Positions 16,651 through 25,067 of a stretch of DNA of 62,430 bases are shown in pieces; position 1 is the first letter of the stretch, and each line of letters starts with the position of its first letter. The stretch covers positions 1-62,430 of the forward strand of contig JAHISQ010000141.1 of assembly GCA_018818125.1 (NCBI GenBank), in the 5' to 3' direction. This DNA is from Candidatus Rifleibacteriota bacterium. GTDB lineage: Bacteria; Muiribacteriota; Ozemobacteria; Ozemobacterales; Ozemobacteraceae. The notes below the pieces were generated by a model, which was not told the origin of the DNA, did not search any database, and saw only the letters and a list, made by a program, of their open reading frames with translations. Made by a program: the position numbers and the translations under genes.

Positions 16651-17616
16651 ATGATTAAAGTAAAAAACCCCGCTCATATTGCAATTCACACGCTGCTGAT
16701 CATCGGCAGCATCTTCATGCTTTTCCCCTTTGTCTGGATGATAACCACATCTTTTAAGGGTGACGACGAAATTCTTAACACCAGCAAAAGCATCGTCCTG
16801 CTACCAGACTTGGTCCGGCCAGGCTTTCTCAATAACGAAGAAGACCAAAGTCGCATTGACCGCCGAACTGAGCGTGAGCGGCTGTGGGCTCTTGAACAGG
16901 AGAAACCAACTGGAGAACGCGACAAAAAAATACGCGAGCCCTTCAAATGGTATGACAACTACCTCTATGCCTGGAGAGCCCAGCCTTTTTATCGTTTTTT
17001 CCTGAACACATTGTTTGTAACCATAACGGTTACTGCGGTTTCACTGTTTTTTGCGTCGTTGGCGGCTTATGCCTTTGCTTTTTTCAACTTTCCGTTAAAG
17101 GATACTTTGTTCATGCTGATGTTGGGCACCATGATGCTGCCACAGCAGGCATTATTGATTCCAAACTATATCTTTCTGTCAAAACTAGGCTGGATCAACA
17201 CCTACATGTCACTTATAGTGCCGTGGCTGGCCTCGGCCTATTCAGTATTCTTTCTGCGGCAGTTCTTCAAGCAGCTGCCCAAAGACCTGTATGAGGCCGC
17301 TACTATCGACGGTTGCAGTCGCTTTCAATTTTACTACAAGATCCTTCTGCCGCTGAGCAAGCCACCAATGGTTACTCTTGGCATTTTCTCCTTTCTTGCC
17401 AACTGGAACAGCTTCATCTGGCCCCTTATTGTAACTAACGATACCAATCTGCGCGTGATTCAGGTAGGACTGAGCTACTTTTCCAGCGAAGCTGGCACAC
17501 GTTGGGGTCCGCTGATGGCCGCATCAACCATGACTATTCTGCCGTTGGTAATCATGTATTTCCTGGCGCAGAAACAGTTTGTTGAATCACAGGCCACCAC
17601 GGGTATGAAGGAGTAA
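16651..17616 (+). CDS. sugar ABC transporter permease, MalG/UgpE type
   Basis: The 321-residue protein shows the MalG pattern: a first span (about 9-30) ending FPFVWMITTSFK, the EAATIDGCSRFQFYYKILLP docking loop and an ending FLAQKQFVESQATTG. An unusually long charged segment (about residues 45-105, many Glu, Arg and Lys) follows the first span before the second one; in most MalG proteins this loop is shorter. It probably lies outside and may contact the receptor. It follows the first permease by 18 bases and precedes the receptor gene by 2. Confidence 0.92.
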   Translation: MIKVKNPAHIAIHTLLIIGSIFMLFPFVWMITTSFKGDDEILNTSKSIVLLPDLVRPGFLNNEEDQSRIDRRTERERLWALEQEKPTGERDKKIREPFKWYDNYLYAWRAQPFYRFFLNTLFVTITVTAVSLFFASLAAYAFAFFNFPLKDTLFMLMLGTMMLPQQALLIPNYIFLSKLGWINTYMSLIVPWLASAYSVFFLRQFFKQLPKDLYEAATIDGCSRFQFYYKILLPLSKPPMVTLGIFSFLANWNSFIWPLIVTNDTNLRVIQVGLSYFSSEAGTRWGPLMAASTMTILPLVIMYFLAQKQFVESQATTGMKE

Positions 17617-17618
17617 AT

Positions 17619-18974
17619 ATGCGAAACTTTTTAATTGCAGTATTCGCCTGTTGGCTGATCATAGTGTTTGCCATTCGCCAGGATGACAAGGCAAGTGCCG
17701 GCCTGGTCAAAAATGAAGTCGACGCTGAAGGCAAAACTCAGGTAGTCTTCTGGCACGCCATGGGTGGACCTTTGGGCATCGTCATGAACGACCTGGTAAA
17801 TCGCTACAACAAAAGCCAGAATAACTATTACATCAAAAGCATCAGCATGGGCAGCTACGATACGCTGGCCAAAAAGGTTCTAGCATCTCTGGTGGCTGGA
17901 GAAGCTCCAGACATCTCGCAGAATTATGAAACACTCACCAAAAAATTCATTAAGCATCACAAGATCGTCTGTCTCGATGATCTAATTGCCTCAGAAACAG
18001 AAGATATCAAAGCCGATATCATACCGGTTCTGCTTGATAACAACACATTCGATGGCAAACTCTATTCTTTCCCGTTCAACAAGAGCGTGCCGGTGCTTTA
18101 TTACAACAAAGACCTGTTTGTGAAAGTAGGCATCGACCCTGAGCAGCCACCACGCACACTTGAAGAGATGGTCAAATACTGCCGCATAATCACCGACTAT
18201 CACAAGCAGACACCTGGTGCCGACCGCTCGGTGTATGGCTATGGATGCAGCAAGGCCAACGTCTGGTCTTTTTTAAACCGTGTTCTGCAATATGGCGGCA
18301 AAATCATCAGTGATGACGGCCACAAATCACAGTTTGGCGATCAGACAGCGATTAACGCCATGGCTTATCTACAGAATATGCTCAAGGAAGGTATTGCCAA
18401 AGAAGGTCAGGGTTTTGACCATCAAAATGACTTTATCGCTGGCAAGGCAGCCATAATTGAAAGCAGCATCGTCAGTAAGGTGTACATGGAAGACAGCATT
18501 AATTTCAATTTTGGCGTAGCCCCTCTGCCTGGCTACATTATAAACCCAAACGCTGAACTTACTATTGAAGAAAGCGAAATAAATCGCGGTGTTATTCTGT
18601 CGGGCAGCAACATCAATATATTCAATAATGGTGACCCAAAAAAAATTGCTGGCGCCTGGGACTTCGTCAAATGGTTTACTTCGACCGAAATTGGTGCCGA
18701 ATGGAGTATAAGAACCACCTATCTGCCAGTTCGAAAGTCCTCATTACAAAGCTCTATAATGCAAGATGCACTCAAAAAAGACCCCAACATGGCAGCGCCA
18801 TACGTTCAGCTCGATTATTGCCATTTTGAGCCACGTCTGAGCGTCTGGTTCGAAGTCCGCGACCTGATGGCAGACTATCTTGAAAAGGCGACCATCGAAA
18901 TGGGCCCGGCAGAAAAATACTGCGAACAAATGGCTCGAGACATCGATGCGATATTAAAACATGCTTCCGACTAA
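17619..18974 (+). CDS. sugar or glycerol-3-phosphate-type ABC solute receptor (family 1)
   Basis: The 451-residue protein has an N-terminal hydrophobic segment (about 1-20) without a lipobox Cys, so it is either cleaved and periplasmic or anchored. The core follows the family 1 pattern: VVFWHAMGGPLG, a LAGEAPD-like segment (SLVAGEAPDIS), FPFNKSVPVLYYNKDLF and late ASTEIGAEW-type sequence. The opening VFWHAMGG resembles UgpB, the glycerol-3-phosphate receptor, but substrate cannot be decided. Gene order permease-permease-receptor is less usual than receptor first. Its end overlaps the DHH gene by 14 bases. Confidence 0.9.
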   Translation: MRNFLIAVFACWLIIVFAIRQDDKASAGLVKNEVDAEGKTQVVFWHAMGGPLGIVMNDLVNRYNKSQNNYYIKSISMGSYDTLAKKVLASLVAGEAPDISQNYETLTKKFIKHHKIVCLDDLIASETEDIKADIIPVLLDNNTFDGKLYSFPFNKSVPVLYYNKDLFVKVGIDPEQPPRTLEEMVKYCRIITDYHKQTPGADRSVYGYGCSKANVWSFLNRVLQYGGKIISDDGHKSQFGDQTAINAMAYLQNMLKEGIAKEGQGFDHQNDFIAGKAAIIESSIVSKVYMEDSINFNFGVAPLPGYIINPNAELTIEESEINRGVILSGSNINIFNNGDPKKIAGAWDFVKWFTSTEIGAEWSIRTTYLPVRKSSLQSSIMQDALKKDPNMAAPYVQLDYCHFEPRLSVWFEVRDLMADYLEKATIEMGPAEKYCEQMARDIDAILKHASD

Positions 18975-19980
18975 TTTGTTACCCATAGCTTCTGAAATAA
19001 TCACGCTGATTGGAAACAGTCAGCGAATTCTTGTAGCCGCACACCTGCGCCCCGACGGCGATGCGACCGGTTCGGTCTCCGGCCTGGTCAAATCATTACA
19101 GAAAGCAGGCAAACAGGTTGACGCCGCACTTCTTGACGGAGTGCCAGAGCGTTTTGCCTTTGTTTTTCCAGCGATTGAGGTGATGCGACAGCCAGTCATC
19201 GAGTCCAACCATGATCTGATCATTATTCTTGATTCTGGCGACGAAACCCGCACGGGATTCACCTTTAACCGCGATCGCCAGAAAACATGCTTGATCAACA
19301 TCGACCACCACGCCAGCAACACAATGTTTGGCGACATCAACTATGTTGACACCGGTGCCTCATCGACCTGCGAAATAATTGCAGCGCTTATCAACCATGC
19401 CGCACTGCCATTCGACAGCGAAGTGGCACTCAGTCTGATGCTGGGACTGGTAACCGACTCTCGTTCCTTTCAGAACGAGGGGCTGCGCCACACGGCGCAC
19501 CTGGCTGCCGCAAAAATTCTGCAAACTGGGGTCGATACTTCGCCTATTCTGAATATGCTCAATTCGGGCCGTTGTGAGGCTGACCTGCGAGTGCAGGGCT
19601 TCGGACTCAGCAACTTCCGTCTTGAGTGCCAGAATCGCCTGGCTACGCTGATAATTCACCAGAGTGACCTCAAAAAACTCAACGCCTCGTTTGGCAATGT
19701 CTTTGCCAGTGGCCTGTTCAATCTGCTGCTGTCGATGAGTGAAACTTTTGCCAGCGTCACGATCTTTGAGCGCGAAGACGGAATGAGCTTTTGTGAGTTC
19801 AGATCTCGAGGCGGCATTGATGTGAAGGAAGTCGCGGTAGCGATGGGTGGTGGTGGGCATGTCCCGGCCTCAGGCTGCAGCCGCGCGGCAAAAGTAGATG
19901 AACTGGCAGAAGAAGCAATCAGGCTTATGGTCAAACAGGTTGAGACCTTTTATGCAAAGCAGGAGAGCGCATGCAGGTAA
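18961..19980 (+). CDS. DHH/DHHA1 phosphoesterase (NrnA-like)
   Basis: The 339-residue protein carries the DHH metal-site motifs: AHLRPDGDATGS, LDSGD, DHH (IDHHASN) and the C-terminal DHHA1 signature MGGGGHVPASG. NrnA proteins degrade short RNA (nano-RNA) and remove the 3' phosphate of PAP. It overlaps the receptor gene upstream by 14 bases and the next gene by 10. A second, diverged paralogue lies in the translation operon at 38582-39595. This copy, attached to a sugar transporter and TPR gene, may act on another substrate such as c-di-nucleotide products (pGpG) or PAP; this is inference. Confidence 0.88.
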   Translation: MLPTNLLPIASEIITLIGNSQRILVAAHLRPDGDATGSVSGLVKSLQKAGKQVDAALLDGVPERFAFVFPAIEVMRQPVIESNHDLIIILDSGDETRTGFTFNRDRQKTCLINIDHHASNTMFGDINYVDTGASSTCEIIAALINHAALPFDSEVALSLMLGLVTDSRSFQNEGLRHTAHLAAAKILQTGVDTSPILNMLNSGRCEADLRVQGFGLSNFRLECQNRLATLIIHQSDLKKLNASFGNVFASGLFNLLLSMSETFASVTIFEREDGMSFCEFRSRGGIDVKEVAVAMGGGGHVPASGCSRAAKVDELAEEAIRLMVKQVETFYAKQESACR

Positions 19981-21092
19981 GAGCTGTAACCTTTTCGGTA
20001 TTGCTGCTGCTAATGCTGACATTTGCAGCCATCGCCCAGGAAGAGGGACTTTCTCTCAGCGTTGAGCTTGATGGACTCGGTGAAATACTGCTTGAAAGAA
20101 CCTCTGGCGACCAGATCGAAACGACCCAGCTTTTACTGAAGAAACCGGGTGGAATGCGCCAGGTAATTGATTCTTACAATGGCCTGCTGCCGACCGACTT
20201 GATTAAACATGATCTCGATGCTGACGGCAGCCCTGAATTGATCGCCCTGTTGCGACACCCTGATGGTATCGACGTAATAATGCATATTTACCGTACAGAT
20301 ACTGATTTCAAAAAGATCTTTCCTGAAAACGAAAACGAGAACAATCCGCTGATCTGCCGTGAAGTCTTTGTGTCGACCCATGGCAACCAGCCGGCAGTTT
20401 GCACCAGACATCTGGTTGCCTACCACGATTTTGGGCCCCCTGAGCTGTATCGGCTTGAGTTTTACCAACTCCAGAAAGATCACCTGGTTTTGGCTCAACA
20501 GGGCTTTACCGAGGGAAACCATTTTAACATTCTTATGAATCGCGGGGCCCAGGCATTTCATAGCGGGCAATATCTCGAAGCTCTCGACTATTACAATCAG
20601 GCGATCTCATCTTCCACCGGCGAGATTTCTTCGCGAGCCTTTATCGAAAGTCTTTTCTACCTTGCAGAATCGCACAAGTATCTCAAGGACTTCAAAAGTG
20701 CCCTTGAACTGTATCAGAAAATAGTGCTCGAATTCAGCCAGAATCCATTCACCAATGATGCGCAGCGCGAGGCAGAACTGATTTCGCAAAACCTCGAACA
20801 TCCTGAGGCGCTTTCATTTTATATTGAAGTCAACAATCACATCAATTGTGATCGATGGGAAACCGCCCTTGAGCTTCTCCAGAAAAACCCAATGGGCAAC
20901 GCAGACGGCCCACTGCTTGATCGCATGCTGTTTATTCGCGCCGAAGTTTTAACTGCCTTGAATCGTGTTGAAGAATCTATTGAGGTTTATCACACAATAC
21001 AGCAGAAATTTCCTGCCAGCCCAATAATTGATGATGTTAACGCTGCACTCGAAGACATGCAGGAAAAACCAGAAGAAACTGATGGGCTATAA
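19971..21092 (+). CDS. secreted protein with TPR repeats (373 aa)
   Basis: ATG at 19971 with AGGAGA ten bases upstream, overlapping the DHH gene end. A signal peptide covers about residues 1-23. The first half has a DLDADGSPELIALL segment like the Asp-rich loop of FG-GAP/VCBS repeats. The second half (about 185-360) has TPR pairs, such as NRGAQAFHSGQYLEALDYYN and YLAESHKYLKDFKSALELYQ, in the style of envelope TPR proteins that measure intervals between repeats. A protein-interaction role in the cell envelope is likely. Confidence 0.75.
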   Translation: MQVRAVTFSVLLLLMLTFAAIAQEEGLSLSVELDGLGEILLERTSGDQIETTQLLLKKPGGMRQVIDSYNGLLPTDLIKHDLDADGSPELIALLRHPDGIDVIMHIYRTDTDFKKIFPENENENNPLICREVFVSTHGNQPAVCTRHLVAYHDFGPPELYRLEFYQLQKDHLVLAQQGFTEGNHFNILMNRGAQAFHSGQYLEALDYYNQAISSSTGEISSRAFIESLFYLAESHKYLKDFKSALELYQKIVLEFSQNPFTNDAQREAELISQNLEHPEALSFYIEVNNHINCDRWETALELLQKNPMGNADGPLLDRMLFIRAEVLTALNRVEESIEVYHTIQQKFPASPIIDDVNAALEDMQEKPEETDGL

Positions 21093-21094
21093 CC

Positions 21095-22387
21095 TTGGCT
21101 AGCGTCGACGAAAAACCCAAAAAGAAAAAAGCCTGGCAGGCAGAAGAAAAAGAGACCTTTTCGCCTGTGCAAAAAGCGATAATTATCGCTGTTGCTTCTT
21201 TTGTCCCATTCATGCTGTTTCTGGTATTGCCAATGGTGGCTCGCGACCACTACACCCAAACCCTCAAATTACCTGAAGAGGTTTTTCTTAAGGCCCCTGA
21301 AGAAATAAACCTTGTCAGCACAGGTGAAGTAGGCGCAACTTACAAGGTCGTTATTGCCAATACTGAGTTTAAAATCCCAGAAGCTTTTACGCCAACAAAA
21401 ATCAGTCGGGATCGAGTTGACTTCAAGCCTTCAGCCCGGCGTGAAGCCAGACAGATTACTATTCTGGCGCAAAATCAGACACGAACGATCCAGTATACCA
21501 AAACCGGTTTTGCACGCTGGTTTATGCCTTCGTCAATGCTAGAATTTCTGCAGACAACTCTTAGAGCGACATGGCACCCGATTTACCTGATTTTCAAAGC
21601 TCAGTTCTTCGCATCCGAAGGAATTACCGGCAGAATATTCGAAGCGCGATGGGACATACATCACCGTGGTTTCATCTTTCCAGTTTCTGGCGGCAAAGGC
21701 TATATTGGCAGGATTTTTTGCACCAACGGGCCCGGTTATTTTGAGTTTATGGTGCTCGACTCGGTCTCGCCAGTATCTCTGCGTGAATGGGTTAATCTGG
21801 CGATGCGTATAAAACCGCCATCAAACCTGGCCTCAACCTCATTATCAATTACACAAGAAACCAACAGCATCGAATCGCTGATGGAAAAAGCGGCATCCCC
21901 AGATCGCGAACCGCAGGTTCTCTCTGCGGCTCTGTCTGCATTTTATCGCACCCACAAACCAGGTTGGCTGATTCCGGTGGCTCTGGTCATGGAAAACCGC
22001 GAGTTTTTCGCAGAATTTATAGAACTGCATCAGCAGTTTCTCAATCGCTTCGAAATTGACTCTCCATACAAAATGATCTGGGATCAAATTTTCGACCGCG
22101 CTGTGAATAAGATCGTCAAGCTTGTAATAGACCCCCAGTTGCACTTGCGCGAGCTTAACGTAAGTTGTCTCAATCTCACCGAGCTCGAAATCACCCAGAT
22201 CTGGATTGAAATCATGGTCAAATCACGTGTGGCCGGCAATAAAACTTTCTCGGTGCCCCTATTGCCACATGGACGCCTGTATGAACAACAGGAAAAGAAC
22301 GTCATCATTCGTGCGCCAGATTCCATAAGTCTGGCAGATGCCGATAGTGTGGATTACAAGATAATTCGGCTGGATTTTGCCCACTAG
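21095..22387 (+). CDS. membrane-anchored protein of unknown function, TTG start
   Basis: The frame opens with TTG at 21095, two bases after the previous stop; no better start lies before the membrane span. The 430-residue protein has a Lys/Glu-rich cytoplasmic start (1-27), one span (about 29-50) and a large extracytoplasmic part. The latter mixes beta-rich segments (about 60-200) with helical segments (about 270-330) and ends with a beta-like domain. No family motif is recognised. It follows the TPR gene directly and faces anmK, which ends 107 bases further on. The two genes 19971-22387 may form an envelope unit. Confidence 0.7.
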   Translation: MASVDEKPKKKKAWQAEEKETFSPVQKAIIIAVASFVPFMLFLVLPMVARDHYTQTLKLPEEVFLKAPEEINLVSTGEVGATYKVVIANTEFKIPEAFTPTKISRDRVDFKPSARREARQITILAQNQTRTIQYTKTGFARWFMPSSMLEFLQTTLRATWHPIYLIFKAQFFASEGITGRIFEARWDIHHRGFIFPVSGGKGYIGRIFCTNGPGYFEFMVLDSVSPVSLREWVNLAMRIKPPSNLASTSLSITQETNSIESLMEKAASPDREPQVLSAALSAFYRTHKPGWLIPVALVMENREFFAEFIELHQQFLNRFEIDSPYKMIWDQIFDRAVNKIVKLVIDPQLHLRELNVSCLNLTELEITQIWIEIMVKSRVAGNKTFSVPLLPHGRLYEQQEKNVIIRAPDSISLADADSVDYKIIRLDFAH

Positions 22388-22494
22388 TCTGAGCCTTTTA
22401 GAAAAATAAATGTGTCATTATTTGTTTTCTTACAAGCTCTTGTGGCTGGTAGAAGCGCCTGAGACACAATAATTATTTCTTAGGCTTTCGCAGT

Positions 22495-23640
22495 TCAGAC
22501 CGGGTGTAATTGCCCCAGAATTACTGACCTGCTGGCGCCAGTGGCTGCCGGCAGATTAGCTGGGCACCTTCTTACAAAAGCATCGCCCAGCACAGCGAAC
22601 GCCATAGCTTCTTTAGCCATAACCGGCACCGCAAATGCCTCGCTGGTTTTGACTTCGACAAGACCATCCAACAGTTTTGCAAGTCGGCTCATCAGTTCAA
22701 CGTTAAGCGCACCGCCCCCAGATACCGCCAGATCGGCCGGAAAGTTGACTCTCTCGACAAGGGCTCTGACAGCCATAGCAATCGATTCTACCGTAATATC
22801 GAGCAGAGTAGAAAGCAGATCAGCCGGCAACATTGGCTTTTGGAGGCATGCCTCGATCTGATCGAGGCGTTCACAATTAAAATACTCCCGACCAGTCGAT
22901 TTAGGCGGGGGCGCGGCAAAATATGGGTCAGTCAAAAAACGCAAAACAACCTCACGGTTGCTACATCCCGAAGCTGCCAGGCAGCCATCACGATCATAAT
23001 TGCCAAGGCCAAGTCGTTGCATGGCAGCATCCATCAGCACATTGCCGGGGCCAGTATCAAAAGCGCAAACCATCTCAGGAATCCGACCCGCTTTAATAGC
23101 GCTAATATTGGCCATACCGCCAATATTCAGCAGCAGCAGATCCCGTTTTGCCTGTTTACCGAACAAGTGCAGATCAGCAAACGGTACCAGCGGCGCGCCT
23201 TCGCCGCCAACCGCCATATCTGCCGACCTGAAGTTACAGATAACCGGCAACCCAGTTCGCTGCGCCAACAAACTGCCATTGAGAAGCTGCAAAGTGCCGG
23301 TAAGCGCTATTCCATCCCAGTCTGTGGGCTGCGGCTGGTGATAAATTGTCTGACCATGTGCTGCGATGTAATCTGGTTTTCCGTGTCCTGTCGCAAAGAA
23401 CTGATGACAGGCGCAAGCGTATAACTCTGCGATATAACTTGCTCCCAGTGTAATATCTCTGGCATCAGCATTGCGCATCAATTTCTGAATACGTGCAAAT
23501 TCGGCAGGCTTGAAGCTGCAGCTGTCAAACCAGACCAACTCAGCAATGCCGTCACTATCAAATGACATCATAGCGCCGTCTATGGCATCACCGCTGGTGC
23601 CACTCATCATACCCAGAACCTTGACCTTTTTATTGCCCAT
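22495..23640 (-). CDS. anmK: anhydro-N-acetylmuramic acid kinase
   Basis: The 381-residue protein starts with GMMSGTSGDAIDGAMM (residues 10-25), the phosphate-binding signature of AnmK, and contains AAHGQTIYH, LNIGGMANIS, FDTGPGN and the late AVSGGGALN motif of the actin-like ATPase fold. It phosphorylates 1,6-anhydro-MurNAc and opens the ring so that recycled peptidoglycan sugar re-enters metabolism as MurNAc-6-phosphate. The wall-recycling role agrees with a Gram-negative-type envelope. It is transcribed toward the unknown membrane gene and away from recA, with 148 bases between its start and that of recA. Confidence 0.95.
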   Translation of the reverse strand: MGNKKVKVLGMMSGTSGDAIDGAMMSFDSDGIAELVWFDSCSFKPAEFARIQKLMRNADARDITLGASYIAELYACACHQFFATGHGKPDYIAAHGQTIYHQPQPTDWDGIALTGTLQLLNGSLLAQRTGLPVICNFRSADMAVGGEGAPLVPFADLHLFGKQAKRDLLLLNIGGMANISAIKAGRIPEMVCAFDTGPGNVLMDAAMQRLGLGNYDRDGCLAASGCSNREVVLRFLTDPYFAAPPPKSTGREYFNCERLDQIEACLQKPMLPADLLSTLLDITVESIAMAVRALVERVNFPADLAVSGGGALNVELMSRLAKLLDGLVEVKTSEAFAVPVMAKEAMAFAVLGDAFVRRCPANLPAATGASRSVILGQLHPV

Positions 23641-23788
23641 TTAATCATGACTCCACCACTCGAATAGCGACAAAATACCCCGCCCTTCGGCAATTTACAA
23701 GTATATTAGATTTTTTGATGAGAGCTATTGGTTTTGCTGATTGGAGTATGATAAACTGAGTAAAATATTCTGAGGAGGCACTTTCAAA

Positions 23789-24883
23789 GTGGCTGATACC
23801 AAACAGATTCCCGACCGGCAAAAATCACTCGAAACCGCAATTTCCAGCATAGAAAAACAGTTCGGCAAAGGCGCGGTCATGCGACTTGGCAGTTCACGTC
23901 ACCTGCAGGTCGAAGCAATTCCGACCGGCTCGCTCTCACTAGACTACGCGCTCGGCGTTGGCGGCATGCCACGTGGCCGTATTGTCGAAGTTTTCGGGCC
24001 AGAGTCCTCAGGCAAAACGACGGTTGCTCTGCATGTTATCGCCCAGGCCCAGAAGGCCGGTGGACAAGCCGCATTTATCGACGTAGAGCACGCTCTCGAC
24101 CCATCTTACGCAAAGAAACTTGGAGTTGACACTGAGAATCTGCTGATTGCCCAGCCAAGCAGCGGTGAAGAAGCTCTCGAAATCACAGAAATGTTGGTAC
24201 GCAGCAATGCCATCGACATTATAGTTCTCGACTCGGTAGCAGCTTTGACCAGCAAAGCTGAAATTGACGGCGATATGGGTGACGCGACTGTGGGTATGCA
24301 GGCTCGCCTGATGTCACAGGCAATGCGCAAACTGACCCCGGTTGTGAGTAAATCAAGGTGTGTCTGCATTTTTATCAATCAGATCCGCGAAAAAATCGGC
24401 GTAATGTTTGGCAACCCTGAAACCACTCCAGGTGGCCGCGCTCTCAAATTCTTCTCTTCAATTCGCATCGATATTCGTCGCAAAGAGGCGATCAAAGAAG
24501 GCGATGAGGCTACTGGTTTCGTAACCGAAATAAAAGTGGTCAAAAACAAAGTTGCTCCGCCTTTCCGCAAAGCCAGATTCGACATGATGTTCGGCGAAGG
24601 CATTTCAACCGAGGGTGAAGTTCTCGATATCGCCGACAACGCTAACATCGTAACCAAATCCGGCTCCTGGTATTCTTATGGCGACGTAAGAATGGGTCAG
24701 GGTCGCGAAAATTCAAAACAATTCCTGCGTGATAACCCGGATGTATTCGGCGATATCGTTCTAAAAGTTAAAAAAGCTCTCGGAATGATAAATGGTGAAA
24801 CTTCTGCACCAGTCGCTGAGACCAAGGCACCAGCCACCGAATCCAAAGCTGCTGACGACAAGAAAAAAACAACCAGAAAATAG
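23789..24883 (+). CDS. recA: recombinase RecA
   Basis: GTG start at 23789 with GAGGAGG at 23772-23778. The 364-residue protein has QFGKGAVMRLG, Walker A GPESSGKTT, the VFINQIREKIGVMFGNPETTPGG segment (given here in part: FINQIREKIGVMFGNPE) and the conserved ALKFFSSIR region. RecA forms filaments on single-stranded DNA, pairs homologous strands and triggers LexA self-cleavage. The C-terminus is Ala/Glu/Lys-rich and variable as usual. No clear LexA box could be named in the 148-base region upstream. A strong terminator follows 15 bases after the stop. Confidence 0.98.
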   Translation: MADTKQIPDRQKSLETAISSIEKQFGKGAVMRLGSSRHLQVEAIPTGSLSLDYALGVGGMPRGRIVEVFGPESSGKTTVALHVIAQAQKAGGQAAFIDVEHALDPSYAKKLGVDTENLLIAQPSSGEEALEITEMLVRSNAIDIIVLDSVAALTSKAEIDGDMGDATVGMQARLMSQAMRKLTPVVSKSRCVCIFINQIREKIGVMFGNPETTPGGRALKFFSSIRIDIRRKEAIKEGDEATGFVTEIKVVKNKVAPPFRKARFDMMFGEGISTEGEVLDIADNANIVTKSGSWYSYGDVRMGQGRENSKQFLRDNPDVFGDIVLKVKKALGMINGETSAPVAETKAPATESKAADDKKKTTRK

Positions 24884-24898
24884 TGTTGTGAACCACCC

Positions 24899-24942
24899 AC
24901 AGGGGCTGTATTCTCCAAAAGGCGGATACAGCCCCTGTTTTT
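24899..24942 (+). terminator. strong Rho-independent terminator after recA
   Basis: Perfect 13-bp stem ACAGGGGCTGTAT/ATACAGCCCCTGT (24899-24911 with 24926-24938), 14-base loop, then TTTTT at 24938-24942. Confidence 0.92.
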
Positions 24943-24962
24943 CGAAGGCATCGGGCAGAAAT

Positions 24963-24974
24963 AACCTGATCAGG
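24963..24974. repeat. 12-bp palindrome between recA and the SpoIIE gene
   Basis: ACCTGATCAGGT is a perfect palindrome, with further near-symmetric flanks (CAGAAAT... on the left, ATTCTG on the right). This could be an operator for a dimeric regulator of the gene at 25068, or a second weak hairpin after recA. No family of operator is recognised. Confidence 0.4.
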
Positions 24975-24998
24975 TATTCTGTCCCAAATGCCATAAGA

Positions 24999-25043
24999 GG
25001 CCGAAGCAAAAATAAGTATTGATTATGTTATTTTTGCACGGCC
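24999..25043 (+). promoter_or_regulatory. long hairpin in the leader of the SpoIIE gene
   Basis: Arms GGCCG plus GCAAAAATAA (24999-25003, 25006-25015) pair with TTATTTTTGC and CGGCC (25028-25037, 25039-25043), with a small internal loop and a 12-base loop. It ends about 25 bases before the TTG start at 25068, which has GAGAGG as ribosome-binding site. The position suggests control of transcription or translation initiation of the phosphatase gene. The mechanism is unknown. Confidence 0.6.
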
Positions 25044-25067
25044 CCTAAAAGCTGAGAGGCCCTTAAA

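Noticed and set aside
22388..22494. Possible terminator between the membrane gene and anmK
   Set aside because: A partial inverted repeat (AAATAA..TGTGTC) is present but is interrupted and lacks a clean T-run.
23641..23788. Possible LexA box or strong promoter upstream of recA
   Set aside because: I see neither a GAAC-type dyad nor a well-spaced -35 and -10 pair; only a TATGAT without a matching -35.
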